A stretch of DNA of 12,526 nt from Gammaproteobacteria bacterium (lineage in GTDB: Bacteria; Pseudomonadota; Gammaproteobacteria; Eutrophobiales; Eutrophobiaceae), in assembly GCA_018676275.1 (NCBI GenBank), contig JABHFC010000085.1, forward strand, positions 1 to 12,526, given 5' to 3'. The notes below the pieces were generated by a model, which saw only the letters and a program-made list of their open reading frames with translations, did not search any database and was not told the DNA's origin. Positions 1-7,119 of this stretch are shown one piece after another. Positions within the stretch are counted from its first letter, which is position 1, and each line of letters starts with the position of its first letter. The position numbers were made by a program, and so were the translations under genes.

Positions 1-2110
1 CATCGCCAAAAATGAAATGCAGACTTTCATTACCAGTGAAACTGGTAAGGTCCGCGTCTTCACCAACGCCTGGGTCCGTCAGGTTCCTGTCACTGGCTGC
101 GATATGACCCGTACCCCAGCGTCCAAGTGTAAAATCGCCCATAGTCGTGAACTCCAGTAATTCTACCGGATCATTAAGTGCCTGGGATGTGTCTGCAGGG
201 TTAATTCGATTCAGTGCCGTCAGGGCTTCAGCAACCAGAGTTGAATTACTACCTCCCAGGGCATCTGCAATATTTACAAAAGCTGCAATTCGAAATTGTT
301 CGACTGTACCACCGTCATCATCTTCTTCAGTTCCCAATAGTGCTACGGGTTCGCCAGCAGCATTAACGAAAATTGACGCATCGAATAAATCTATTGCATC
401 AGTTGGTTCGATAAGCGCATCAACAGGATCGGTTTCTGCCTGTACACCCAGGAACACCTGATTTGAAACAACCTGGCTTAATGGCGCAGCAGGATCGTTC
501 AGTTTGAAGGCCGCTACACCAGTAACAACATCGGTATCCTGGATATCGTATTCGAGCCCGGCAAATTTTGGAAAGCCAGCTAGCTCGGGCGCGAAAAAGG
601 TGCCATCAATAAAAGTATTACAACCATTCACACAGGCAGCACTGCCTGCCGCGAAAGCCTGGACATCAAAATCAGTAAAGGTTTGATCTGCGGCGCCTAT
701 ATTTAGCTCGCCATCGACCAGGTATTGAGTACCTGAGTGCGAGATATCCATGTGGATGAAACCTTTGGCCGTTCCGAAATCAACACCAAGAAAACCTTTG
801 GTCACACCATCACCTATGGTGGCACCACTGACAGAAGTAGATTGGGTTCCGCCAAGAAAACCATAGGTGGCAGTGCCGCTGGTGGTCAGAGGACCGGGTT
901 CCGGGCCAAAGACAAAATGAATGCTTTGATTATCAACCAGTTCGTCTACACCAACTTCACCATCTTCAAAGACACTGAGCACCAGACCATCAGCCCAGCG
1001 ACCGAAACCGAGACCATCTACCGAGGTAAATTCTGCAACACTGGCCTGGTTTGCGAGGAAGTCATTCACGTCATCAGGATTGGTTCCATCCAGCAGGGTC
1101 TGAAACTCGGCTGCCACTGCGTCATTGTTAACACCGAGCATTGCGGCAAGATCAATCGTAGTGAATTGTAATAAATTTTCTTCAGAATCAAAGCCCAGTA
1201 CACCTACCGGCTTGCCATCTGCATTCTTAAATACAGCCACATTTGTAAGTAAAGGTGCGTCTACAGAATCAGGATCATTGAGTTCAGGTGCGACAGCCTG
1301 CAATACCAGCCCGGTGATAATTTCTGAAAAGGTTGGGTCAGCCACCGAACGTTTAACAACAATATCCTGCAAACCATCATCGCTGCTACGTTGTTCTCCG
1401 GAACTTGCCAGGGTAGATCGCTCTTCATCCTCTTTCTGTTCCTCACTCCTTTCCTTCGTAGTTTCAATTGCGGTTGCACCTGAAGGTTGATTCAGCGACT
1501 GGATGATGGAATTAATGTTTTTAACGAAGACGCCACGACCCGCAGGTACTTCAGCACTGTCAGCGTCATTCTCAACGGTGGTTACACCTTCCCAGGTATT
1601 GTGATAAAGACCGTCCTTTTTATCGCCACAGTCACCGGCGCAGACTCTGGTGTTATGACCGGTGCCACGAATACCAATAGTGGCGACTGCCGTATGTACC
1701 TTGTATGCGTCCTGGTTCTTTTTACCGATATAGCCGGTTACTGCGCGAATACCACCTTTTAATAATCGGTAATAAGCTTTTTCAGTACCGTCAGCTTTAC
1801 CGGAATAATTATAGTCTTCAATCAGGTACTCACTGTTAGGCTGCACAGAAACGTAGGCACCATCAGCCAAACTGATTTGCAGACGACTGCGATCAGAGGT
1901 TTGTAATTTGTCGCCGGAGAAAATCTCATCACCCCTTCTGAGAGCTCGTGAGGTACCTGTGTTACTGACAGCAGTAGATGTACCTGTAGAAAACACGACC
2001 TTACCAGCAGCAGCTGCGTGTGCGCCCTGTGTAAGAAGTAGTGAACTGGTTAGAAGACCAGAGACGACTAAAAAATTGAAAATTTTGTTTAGTTTGGATG
2101 TCTTAAGCAT
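1..2110 (-). CDS. Secreted FecR-domain protein with duplicated beta-barrel modules (3' end outside window)
   Basis: This frame is open from an ATG at 2110 to the window edge, 703 codons without a stop. A Sec signal peptide (hydrophobic residues about 11-28, AHA-A cleavage near 32) predicts export. A FecR domain follows at about 58-150, with GDEIFSGDKLQTSDRSRLQI, then a run through residue 130 and the TIGIRGTGH motif at 144-152. Residues 205-245 are a charged, low-complexity linker. Residues 290-402 form a module ending in GFGRW (368-372) and SIHFVFG (396-402). Residues 411-535 look like a small beta-barrel with a CVNGC pair (493-497), IDGTFFAPELAG (501-512) and VVTGVAAF (528-535), a pattern recalling TbpB-like barrels. 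From about 579 the first module recurs (TLGRW 661-665, SLHFIFG 696-702). The start is supported by AAGGA eight bases upstream. FecR domains in such exported proteins are not the iron anti-sigma factor. The molecular role is unknown; cargo of the adjacent outer-membrane barrel is my inference. Confidence 0.85.
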   Translation of the reverse strand, partial: MLKTSKLNKIFNFLVVSGLLTSSLLLTQGAHAAAAGKVVFSTGTSTAVSNTGTSRALRRGDEIFSGDKLQTSDRSRLQISLADGAYVSVQPNSEYLIEDYNYSGKADGTEKAYYRLLKGGIRAVTGYIGKKNQDAYKVHTAVATIGIRGTGHNTRVCAGDCGDKKDGLYHNTWEGVTTVENDADSAEVPAGRGVFVKNINSIIQSLNQPSGATAIETTKERSEEQKEDEERSTLASSGEQRSSDDGLQDIVVKRSVADPTFSEIITGLVLQAVAPELNDPDSVDAPLLTNVAVFKNADGKPVGVLGFDSEENLLQFTTIDLAAMLGVNNDAVAAEFQTLLDGTNPDDVNDFLANQASVAEFTSVDGLGFGRWADGLVLSVFEDGEVGVDELVDNQSIHFVFGPEPGPLTTSGTATYGFLGGTQSTSVSGATIGDGVTKGFLGVDFGTAKGFIHMDISHSGTQYLVDGELNIGAADQTFTDFDVQAFAAGSAACVNGCNTFIDGTFFAPELAGFPKFAGLEYDIQDTDVVTGVAAFKLNDPAAPLSQVVSNQVFLGVQAETDPVDALIEPTDAIDLFDASIFVNAAGEPVALLGTEEDDDGGTVEQFRIAAFVNIADALGGSNSTLVAEALTALNRINPADTSQALNDPVELLEFTTMGDFTLGRWGTGHIAASDRNLTDPGVGEDADLTSFTGNESLHFIFGD

Positions 2111-2123
2111 GATAAATATCCTT

Positions 2124-3458
2124 TTAGAATTGATTGCGGACAGTGACAAAAGTCTGCCAGCGGTCAAAATCGTTAATCACAATATTGGAACTATTATTGG
2201 AATATTGTATTTCCGGACGAACAGTCCAGCCTTTTACAAGTGTGTAAACGAGACCCGTTCGCAGAATAAAAAAGTCATCGCTACGCTCTTTTAGAAAAAG
2301 CGGGTCATCACCACCATATTTACTGTATTGGTAACTGGCACTAGCTTGCAGGACCATTTTTTCATTCAATGTATATTGCCCACCGACACGCAAGTTAAGG
2401 AAATTTTTTCCAATATCTGTTCGTGCAGCGCGTTGCTCTTTATCTGTACCGCCGGATAAAGATGCGTACAAAACCGGTTCGCCTTCTCTGGCAAAGGCAT
2501 GAACTATACCGACGCCACCACTGTATTGATTTACGTTTCGTGACCTTTGGTCGGGAAAGCGTTGAGTTGCCATAGAAGCAAACACTGAATACTGTGTTCG
2601 TTCGCTGGCCGCATGTAACCATTGCGCGTTGGCGCCAAACAAATCACGGTTTGAGTCGCCATCAAGATAGTATTTTTGCCCATTAAGTGAACCTACAAAT
2701 GCATTTTTACCCTGCTGGTAGCGTAGTCCTGCCTGGGCATTTAAACTGCGGGTGCGAAAATCTGATTCATTGAAGGTGATACGTTCATTCAGATTAAGAC
2801 CACCAAAAATTCTCAAGTTGTCCTTGTCCATAAACGGCGTTGAAAAGAATGTGCCGGCACCAAGGCTGAAAAAACCGCTGTCTAGCTCACGACCGGTGTT
2901 GTCTAAAGTGAATTGCAGGTTGCCAAAAGCGGGAATCGCTACTGTAGATGTATCCGTAGCGCTGTTGACGTTGGAATCATAACCAAGAGTCCCGGAAATA
3001 AATGAGTCAATACGGGTTCTTTGCGCACCCATGCGACTATCTATGGCACTCAGGTATTTATCAATACTGCCAGCAATGGATTCGGGCAGACCTTTATTTT
3101 TGACCTCGTTAAATTCATCTCGTGCTGCTTCGTTTTCCCCCATTTCGAAATAAGCACGCGCCAGTTCAGCTCTTGCTCGGGCATTTTGTGGTTCCACGGC
3201 GAGCACTCTTTCTAGAGCGAATACAGACTGGGTTGGTTCACCAGCGTTTAATGCAGCGATACCAAGAAGAAGGTCAAATCTTGGTGTACCGGCATGTTGC
3301 TCGTATTCCGCAAATAATAACTCGTATGCTTCATTAGGTTTTTGCTGGTTAATTAGTTGCTCGGCCTTGTCGAGCAATTCACTTGCCTCGGCCAGTGATA
3401 AAAAAAGACTGAAAGTAATCAGAACTATTGTCCGATCTATAAAACGCTTGAATTGCAT
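2124..3458 (-). CDS. TPR plus outer-membrane beta-barrel protein, Slam/T11SS (DUF560)-like
   Basis: The 444-residue product starts with a signal peptide (hydrophobic about 11-22, cleavage after AEA at 23-25). TPR-type helices follow at about 27-125 (LLLGIAALNAGEPTQSVFAL, ARAELARAYFEMGENEAARD). After GTLGYDSNVNSAT (157-169) the rest alternates polar and aromatic residues as in a transmembrane barrel. It ends in an aromatic residue (VRNQF), the usual C-terminal signal for outer-membrane insertion. TPR plus barrel with a GYDSNVN junction is the layout of surface lipoprotein assembly modulators (type XI secretion), which carry TbpB- or hemophilin-type proteins across the outer membrane. I chose the ATG at 3458 because GAGGAG lies five bases before it and the signal peptide begins there; an ATG at 3476 is in frame but has no ribosome site. 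The FecR gene follows after 13 bases, so the two are co-transcribed. A general porin-like protein is the alternative. Confidence 0.75.
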   Translation of the reverse strand: MQFKRFIDRTIVLITFSLFLSLAEASELLDKAEQLINQQKPNEAYELLFAEYEQHAGTPRFDLLLGIAALNAGEPTQSVFALERVLAVEPQNARARAELARAYFEMGENEAARDEFNEVKNKGLPESIAGSIDKYLSAIDSRMGAQRTRIDSFISGTLGYDSNVNSATDTSTVAIPAFGNLQFTLDNTGRELDSGFFSLGAGTFFSTPFMDKDNLRIFGGLNLNERITFNESDFRTRSLNAQAGLRYQQGKNAFVGSLNGQKYYLDGDSNRDLFGANAQWLHAASERTQYSVFASMATQRFPDQRSRNVNQYSGGVGIVHAFAREGEPVLYASLSGGTDKEQRAARTDIGKNFLNLRVGGQYTLNEKMVLQASASYQYSKYGGDDPLFLKERSDDFFILRTGLVYTLVKGWTVRPEIQYSNNSSNIVINDFDRWQTFVTVRNQF

Positions 3459-3479
3459 TACATCTCCTCGTCGCAATGA

Positions 3480-3505
3480 TGGTCCTTAACAGAAACGTTG
3501 GACCA
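3480..3505 (-). repeat. Inverted repeat in the leader of the barrel gene
   Basis: TGGTCC (3480-3485) pairs with GGACCA (3500-3505) around a 14-base loop, ten bases beyond the ribosome-binding site of the 3458 start. In the minus-strand RNA an inner AAC/GTT pairing could extend the stem. It may be a leader hairpin affecting translation or mRNA stability, or chance; there is no T tract to make it a terminator. Confidence 0.25.
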
Positions 3506-3560
3506 CATTTCTCCCAGGAATATCCCGGAAATCCTGTATGCCAACACCGCTGCGTATTAG

Positions 3561-3588
3561 ACTTTATTTTTAATATGAAGTATGTGAA
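3561..3588 (-). promoter_or_regulatory. Putative promoter of the barrel/FecR operon
   Basis: On the minus strand TTCACA (3588-3583, 5/6 to the -35 consensus) and TAAAGT (3566-3561, 4/6 to the -10) are separated by 16 bases. Transcription would start near 3554, leaving a leader of roughly 95 bases before the ATG at 3458. A second, weaker -10 option is TAATAC at 3559-3554. The -35 lies inside the CRP-type dyad, as in activator-dependent promoters. Confidence 0.4.
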
Positions 3589-3598
3589 CTGAATCACA
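3583..3598. promoter_or_regulatory. Consensus CRP/Vfr-type operator
   Basis: The 16 bases read TGTGA-ACTGAA-TCACA. Both half-sites match the CRP (cAMP receptor protein) consensus TGTGA-N6-TCACA exactly. The centre at 3590.5 lies about 37 to 44 bases upstream of the two possible start points of the barrel/FecR operon, close to the class II activator position. It lies just past the 3' end of the tRNA gene, so it can only sensibly serve the operon to its left. The dyad could also fold as a weak hairpin behind the tRNA, but it has no GC-rich stem or following T tract. Confidence 0.6.
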
Positions 3599-3602
3599 AT
3601 AT

Positions 3603-3678
3603 TGGCGCTCCCTACGAGACTCGAACTCGTGTTTCCGGCGTGAGAGGCCAGCGTCCTGGGCCACTAGACGAAGGGAGC
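3603..3678 (-). tRNA. tRNA-Glu (anticodon CTC)
   Basis: A complete 76-base cloverleaf. The acceptor stem GCTCCCT/AGGGAGC (3678-3672 with 3613-3607) is followed by discriminator G and an encoded CCA (3605-3603). The anticodon arm CTGGC-CTCTCAC-GCCGG places CTC at positions 34-36, which reads GAG. The T loop is GTTCGAGTC-like. The body (CTTCGTCTAGTGGCCCAGGA) closely matches bacterial tRNA-Glu. It is transcribed leftwards, divergent from pcnB. Confidence 0.95.
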
Positions 3679-3692
3679 GTTAAAACGGTGTT

Positions 3693-3722
3693 ATTATACG
3701 CATCCATTACAACAGAGACCAA
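3693..3722 (-). promoter_or_regulatory. Promoter of tRNA-Glu
   Basis: A perfect TATAAT lies on the minus strand at 3698-3693, 15 bases from the mature tRNA 5' end. TTGGTC (3722-3717) sits 18 bases further upstream as a weak -35 (3/6). The distance fits a short 5' leader removed by RNase P. Confidence 0.55.
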
Positions 3723-3727
3723 CCTCC

Positions 3728-3757
3728 ATGAATGAAAATATAGTGCAGAATCAATGA
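3728..3757 (+). other. Nine-codon upstream reading frame overlapping the pcnB start
   Basis: ATG at 3728 opens the frame MNENIVQNQ, whose TGA stop (3755-3757) overlaps the pcnB ATG (3754-3756) as ATGA. Such overlaps allow a terminating ribosome to restart. Neither start has a good Shine-Dalgarno sequence; CCTCC precedes the first, which is the wrong strand sense. It may be a translational coupling device or chance. Confidence 0.25.
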
Positions 3758-5079
3758 GCTTGGATAGCAAACCAGACAATCTGGCTATCCTCAGACCCGC
3801 TCCTCGTATTATCTCAAGGGAAGAACATATTATTTCCAGAGCTAATATCAGCGAAAGTGCCTTGAAGGTGCTTTATCGATTAAGTAATGCTGGTTTCCAG
3901 GCCTATCTTGTAGGCGGCAGTGTCAGAGATTTATTGCTGGGTCGTGAGCCAAAAGACTTTGATGTTGCTACGAACGCTCATCCTGAGCAGATCCGCGAAT
4001 TATTTCGTAACAGTCGGCTGATTGGTCGACGATTTAGATTAGCCCACGTTCGTTATGGCAGGGAGATTATAGAAGTTTCGACTTTTAGAGCAGCGCATCT
4101 GGATGCAGAAGATGCTGCAGGTGAATCTCTGGAAGGAAGAATTATTCGCGACAATGTCTACGGCAGTATTGACGATGATGTCTGGCGTAGGGATTTGTCT
4201 GTTAATGCGCTGTTTTACAATATAAAGGACTTTTCCGTTGTCGACTACGTTGGTGGTATGCAGGATATACTTGCTGGTCGAATCCGAATGGTCGGTGATC
4301 CGGTCAAACGCTATATTGAAGATCCCGTGCGTATGCTACGTGCGGTCAGGTTTGCAACAAAACTGGGTTTTCGCATTGACCACGATACGGAAAAACCGCT
4401 ACAGGAATACGCGCATTTATTGCAGGAAATTCCCTCAGCACGCTTATTTGAAGAATGCCTGAAATTGTTTCTGGGCGGATATGCCTTGCAGTCTTTCGAA
4501 CAGCTTCGTCATTACGGTTTATTTGGGCAATTGTTTCCGCAAACGGAAGCGGTGCTGGCAACTCAGGAAGGTGGCTTTCCGCATACCTTGTTGATGCACG
4601 CACTGGATAATACCGATAAAAGACTGGCAGAAGATAAGCCGGTAACGCCGGGCTTTATAATAGCGGCACTGCTGTGGACACCGATGAAGGAATTGGCACA
4701 GGATTATGTTGCTCAGGGACAGACAGAGCATGATGCTTTGAATCTGGCTGGTGACGTGGTTGTATCGCGTCAAATTGCAACAACAGCAATGCCACGAAGG
4801 TTTACTCAGTTTGCACGCGATGTCTGGAAAATGCAGCCACGTTTGACACGCCTTGCAGGGAAAAGGCCACAACGCCTTGCTGTGCACCCAAAGTTTCGTG
4901 CCGCATATGATTTTCTGATATTGCGTGGTCAGGCCGGAGAAGATGTAGAGGAACTGGTAAAATGGTGGACTGATTTTCAGGTGGAACATAAAGATTTAAT
5001 GGAGTCAGTGCAGGTTCGTAAACCGGCTAATCGCTCGCAAGGGCATAAAAATCGCCGTCGCCCACGTAAGCCAAAATAA
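3754..5079 (+). CDS. pcnB: Poly(A) polymerase I
   Basis: This enzyme adds 3' poly(A) tails to RNAs, marking them for decay by the degradosome. The 441-residue product has the class II nucleotidyltransferase head: LVGGSVRDLLLG (52-63) and DFDVATNA (68-75) carry the metal-binding aspartates D68 and D70, and RRDLSVNALFYN (145-156) gives D147 as the third acid. LFRNSRLIGRRFRLAHVRYG (83-102) and the stretch from EDPVRMLRAVRFATKLG (about 189-205) are typical of PcnB rather than CCA-adding enzymes. The C-terminus is a basic tail rich in R and K, presumably for RNA binding. The ATG at 3754 is the only start after the in-frame stop at 3733; the ribosome site is poor. E. coli pcnB is also weakly initiated, from an AUU codon, because high levels are toxic. 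folK begins two bases after the stop. Confidence 0.95.
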   Translation: MSLDSKPDNLAILRPAPRIISREEHIISRANISESALKVLYRLSNAGFQAYLVGGSVRDLLLGREPKDFDVATNAHPEQIRELFRNSRLIGRRFRLAHVRYGREIIEVSTFRAAHLDAEDAAGESLEGRIIRDNVYGSIDDDVWRRDLSVNALFYNIKDFSVVDYVGGMQDILAGRIRMVGDPVKRYIEDPVRMLRAVRFATKLGFRIDHDTEKPLQEYAHLLQEIPSARLFEECLKLFLGGYALQSFEQLRHYGLFGQLFPQTEAVLATQEGGFPHTLLMHALDNTDKRLAEDKPVTPGFIIAALLWTPMKELAQDYVAQGQTEHDALNLAGDVVVSRQIATTAMPRRFTQFARDVWKMQPRLTRLAGKRPQRLAVHPKFRAAYDFLILRGQAGEDVEELVKWWTDFQVEHKDLMESVQVRKPANRSQGHKNRRRPRKPK

Positions 5080-5081
5080 AA

Positions 5082-5570
5082 ATGGTACCTTGTTTTATCG
5101 GACTGGGCAGTAATCTGGAGCAGCCCAGGCAGCAGCTTGTTCGAGCATTTTCAGAGCTGGCTTTGCTTACGTCATCAAAATTGATCACTAAATCTTCCTT
5201 ATATATAAGCAAGCCACTTGGCCCCCAGGATCAACCGGATTACATAAACGCTGTGGCAGAATTGGAAACATCGCTGCCAGCACTTACACTACTTTCCAGT
5301 ATGCAAGCCATTGAATCAGAACATCAACGTGTCAGAACAGAGCATTGGGGTCCACGCACTCTGGATTTGGATCTTTTGCTTTATGGTCAGGAGACAATTT
5401 CTGTTGAGCAATTGAAAGTTCCTCATCCGGAAATGGTGAGGAGAAACTTTGTCCTGTACCCTCTGTTTGAGATCGCTCCGGACTTGAATATTCCGGGGCT
5501 GGGCAGCTTGAAAAACCTGTTAACAAAACTTGATGACTCTGACCTGCAGAAATTAGAACCGGATGAATAA
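5082..5570 (+). CDS. folK: 2-amino-4-hydroxy-6-hydroxymethyldihydropteridine pyrophosphokinase (HPPK)
   Basis: HPPK transfers pyrophosphate from ATP to 6-hydroxymethyl-dihydropterin, the step before dihydropteroate synthase in folate synthesis. The 162 residues match the family length. IGLGSN (6-11) opens the protein, SKPLGPQDQPDYINAV (43-58) is the substrate loop, and GPRTLDLDLLLYG (90-102) is the signature. D95 and D97 fall at the numbers of the magnesium ligands in the E. coli enzyme. VPHPEM (113-118) gives the conserved H115. It lies two bases after pcnB, the usual gammaproteobacterial order, without a clear Shine-Dalgarno sequence, so coupled translation is likely. Its last eight bases overlap the kinase gene downstream. 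Confidence 0.96.
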   Translation: MVPCFIGLGSNLEQPRQQLVRAFSELALLTSSKLITKSSLYISKPLGPQDQPDYINAVAELETSLPALTLLSSMQAIESEHQRVRTEHWGPRTLDLDLLLYGQETISVEQLKVPHPEMVRRNFVLYPLFEIAPDLNIPGLGSLKNLLTKLDDSDLQKLEPDE

Positions 5571-6219
5571 GCGAGCATTAAAATACATTGTTGTTGAAGG
5601 TCCTATTGGTATAGGTAAAACAGTGTTGGCGAGAAAGTTGGCAAATACATTCAACACAGAATTAATGCTGGAAAATTCTCTGGATAATCCTTTTCTGCCA
5701 AAATTTTATGAAGACCCACAAAACGCTGCGTTGCCAACACAGTTACATTTTTTGTTTCAACGTTTGAAAATGATTGAAACATTAAGACAAACAGATCTGT
5801 TTAAACCGGCACAGGTTTCAGATTTTCTTATCCAGAAAGATCGCCTGTTCGCCGAAGTTACCTTGAGCGATGCCGAGTTTGAACTTTACAACCAGGTTTA
5901 CAACAGACTGGTACTGGATGCACCGATACCGGATCTTGTTGTTTATTTACAGGCGCCGGTGGAAATTTTGATCAAGCGTATTTATAAAAGAGGTATCGCA
6001 TATGAAAAGAAAATTGATGACGTCTATTTAAATAAAATTTGTGAGGCCTATATCAATTTTTTTTATCATTACAATGCATCGCCGATACTGATTGTGAATA
6101 CAAGCGATATAAATCTTGTCGACAGCAATGATGACTATAACTATTTGCTAGACTACATCCGTACTCTTTCACCTGGTAAGCACTATCTGAACCCGCAGGC
6201 TTTAGCTCAGAACGCCTAG
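5563..6219 (+). CDS. Deoxynucleoside kinase family protein
   Basis: The 218-residue product looks like a deoxyadenosine/deoxyguanosine-type kinase, which would phosphorylate salvaged deoxynucleosides at the 5' position. The P-loop is GPIGIGKT (13-20). ENSLDNPFLPKFYEDP (37-52) corresponds to the conserved segment with the substrate-contacting E and NP. QLHFLFQR (60-67) and QKDRLFAEV (91-99, the DR-type motif) follow. KRGIAYEKKI (142-151) is the arginine-containing lid. Specificity cannot be read from sequence. The start codon lies inside the end of folK (8-base overlap) and panB follows after 22 bases, so it is expressed with folate and pantothenate genes. No metabolic link to those neighbours is obvious. 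The codon usage resembles the neighbours, though the gene is AT-rich. Confidence 0.85.
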   Translation: MNKRALKYIVVEGPIGIGKTVLARKLANTFNTELMLENSLDNPFLPKFYEDPQNAALPTQLHFLFQRLKMIETLRQTDLFKPAQVSDFLIQKDRLFAEVTLSDAEFELYNQVYNRLVLDAPIPDLVVYLQAPVEILIKRIYKRGIAYEKKIDDVYLNKICEAYINFFYHYNASPILIVNTSDINLVDSNDDYNYLLDYIRTLSPGKHYLNPQALAQNA

Positions 6220-6241
6220 TTGACCAATTCTAATAGATATT

Positions 6242-7036
6242 ATGAGTAATAAGATCACAGCAGAAAATCTGCTGGGCATGAAGTCCAGAGGTGAAAAAAT
6301 CACCAGTTTGACTGCCTATGACGCGAGTTTTGCGCATATTCTGGATGAGGCTGGAATTGAAGTCGTGCTGGTAGGTGATTCTCTTGGCATGGTGTTACAG
6401 GGTGAGAGTACCACCTTGAAAGTAAGTATGGATGATATGGTTTATCACACGACCTTGGTAAGCAAAAGTTGTCAGCGTGCAATGCTCGTTGCGGACATGC
6501 CCCATCTAAGTTACACAAGTCCGGAACAGGCGCTGATAAACGCATCAAGATTGTTAGATGAAGCTGGTGCTGAAGTGGTAAAGCTGGAGGGTGGAGAGGA
6601 TATTGCTCATATAGTTGACCACCTGACAAGTAATAGTGTTCCAGTTTGCGGACATGTTGGCCTGCAACCACAATCGGTGGAAAAGTATGGTGGATTCAAG
6701 ATCCAGGGACGCGAACAGGAAGAGGCGGATCAAATATTGAAAGATGCTCAGGCATTGGAAGAGTCCGGTGCGATGATGATTGTGCTGGAATGTATTCCCG
6801 CTACATTGGCAACAACAATCACTGCCGAAATCAATATTCCGACAATCGGCATTGGTGCCGGTGTTGATTGTGATGGGCAGGTATTGGTGGTCTATGATTT
6901 ATTGGGGATCTCAGGCAGATCACCCCGAATGACAAAAAATTTCCTTGCAGATAGTGGCAACATTCGAGATGCTGTCGCTGATTATGTCGATGCCGTGAAA
7001 TCTGGTGGTTTCCCAACGGATGAACATAGTTATTAA
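6242..7036 (+). CDS. panB: 3-methyl-2-oxobutanoate hydroxymethyltransferase
   Basis: PanB transfers a hydroxymethyl group from 5,10-methylene-tetrahydrofolate to ketoisovalerate to give ketopantoate, the first step towards pantothenate and coenzyme A. The 264 residues match the family. SLTAYDASFA (22-31) and VGDSLGMVLQG (44-54) contain the metal ligand D46. VADMPHLSY (83-91) gives D85. KLEGG (114-118) gives E116, and VLECIP (181-186) gives the catalytic-base region E183. TIGIGAG (201-207) closes the active site. The ribosome site before the ATG is weak. It consumes a folate cofactor, which gives a loose pathway link to folK upstream. Confidence 0.97.
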   Translation: MSNKITAENLLGMKSRGEKITSLTAYDASFAHILDEAGIEVVLVGDSLGMVLQGESTTLKVSMDDMVYHTTLVSKSCQRAMLVADMPHLSYTSPEQALINASRLLDEAGAEVVKLEGGEDIAHIVDHLTSNSVPVCGHVGLQPQSVEKYGGFKIQGREQEEADQILKDAQALEESGAMMIVLECIPATLATTITAEINIPTIGIGAGVDCDGQVLVVYDLLGISGRSPRMTKNFLADSGNIRDAVADYVDAVKSGGFPTDEHSY

Positions 7037-7037
7037 A

Positions 7038-7067
7038 TTGACCTGTCTAACTGACAACAAAAATAAT
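7038..7067 (+). promoter_or_regulatory. panC: Putative internal promoter before panC
   Basis: TTGACC (7038-7043, 5/6) and AATAAT (7062-7067, 5/6) are spaced by 18 bases in the 83-base gap between panB and the chosen panC start. Transcription would begin near 7074, leaving about 45 bases of leader. That start point leaves the ATG at 7078 almost without a leader and favours the ATG at 7120. Confidence 0.4.
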
Positions 7068-7119
7068 AATAATCAAAATGAAATCTTCAGTTGTTCAAGT
7101 AACAAGATCAGGAAATAAT

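Noticed and set aside
147..1490. Several plus-strand open frames (for example 147-461, 737-1171, 1125-1490)
   Set aside because: They are antisense to the continuous minus-strand FecR-domain frame, have low-complexity or unrecognisable products and no ribosome sites.
3459..3476. Upstream ATG (3476) adding MRRGDV to the barrel protein
   Set aside because: It would place the real ribosome site GAGGAG inside the coding region and charged residues before a standard signal peptide.
3379..3597. Minus-strand 72-codon frame spanning the barrel operon leader
   Set aside because: It crosses the promoter, the CRP site and the signal peptide of the barrel gene in another frame; the product resembles nothing known.
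4519..4989. Long minus-strand frame of 156 codons inside pcnB
   Set aside because: Antisense shadow of a well-conserved gene; cysteine- and histidine-rich product of no recognisable family.
7078..7119. Upstream ATG (7078) adding 14 residues to PanC
   Set aside because: No ribosome site, it lies about four bases from the predicted transcription start, and the family N-terminus begins at the ATG at 7120.
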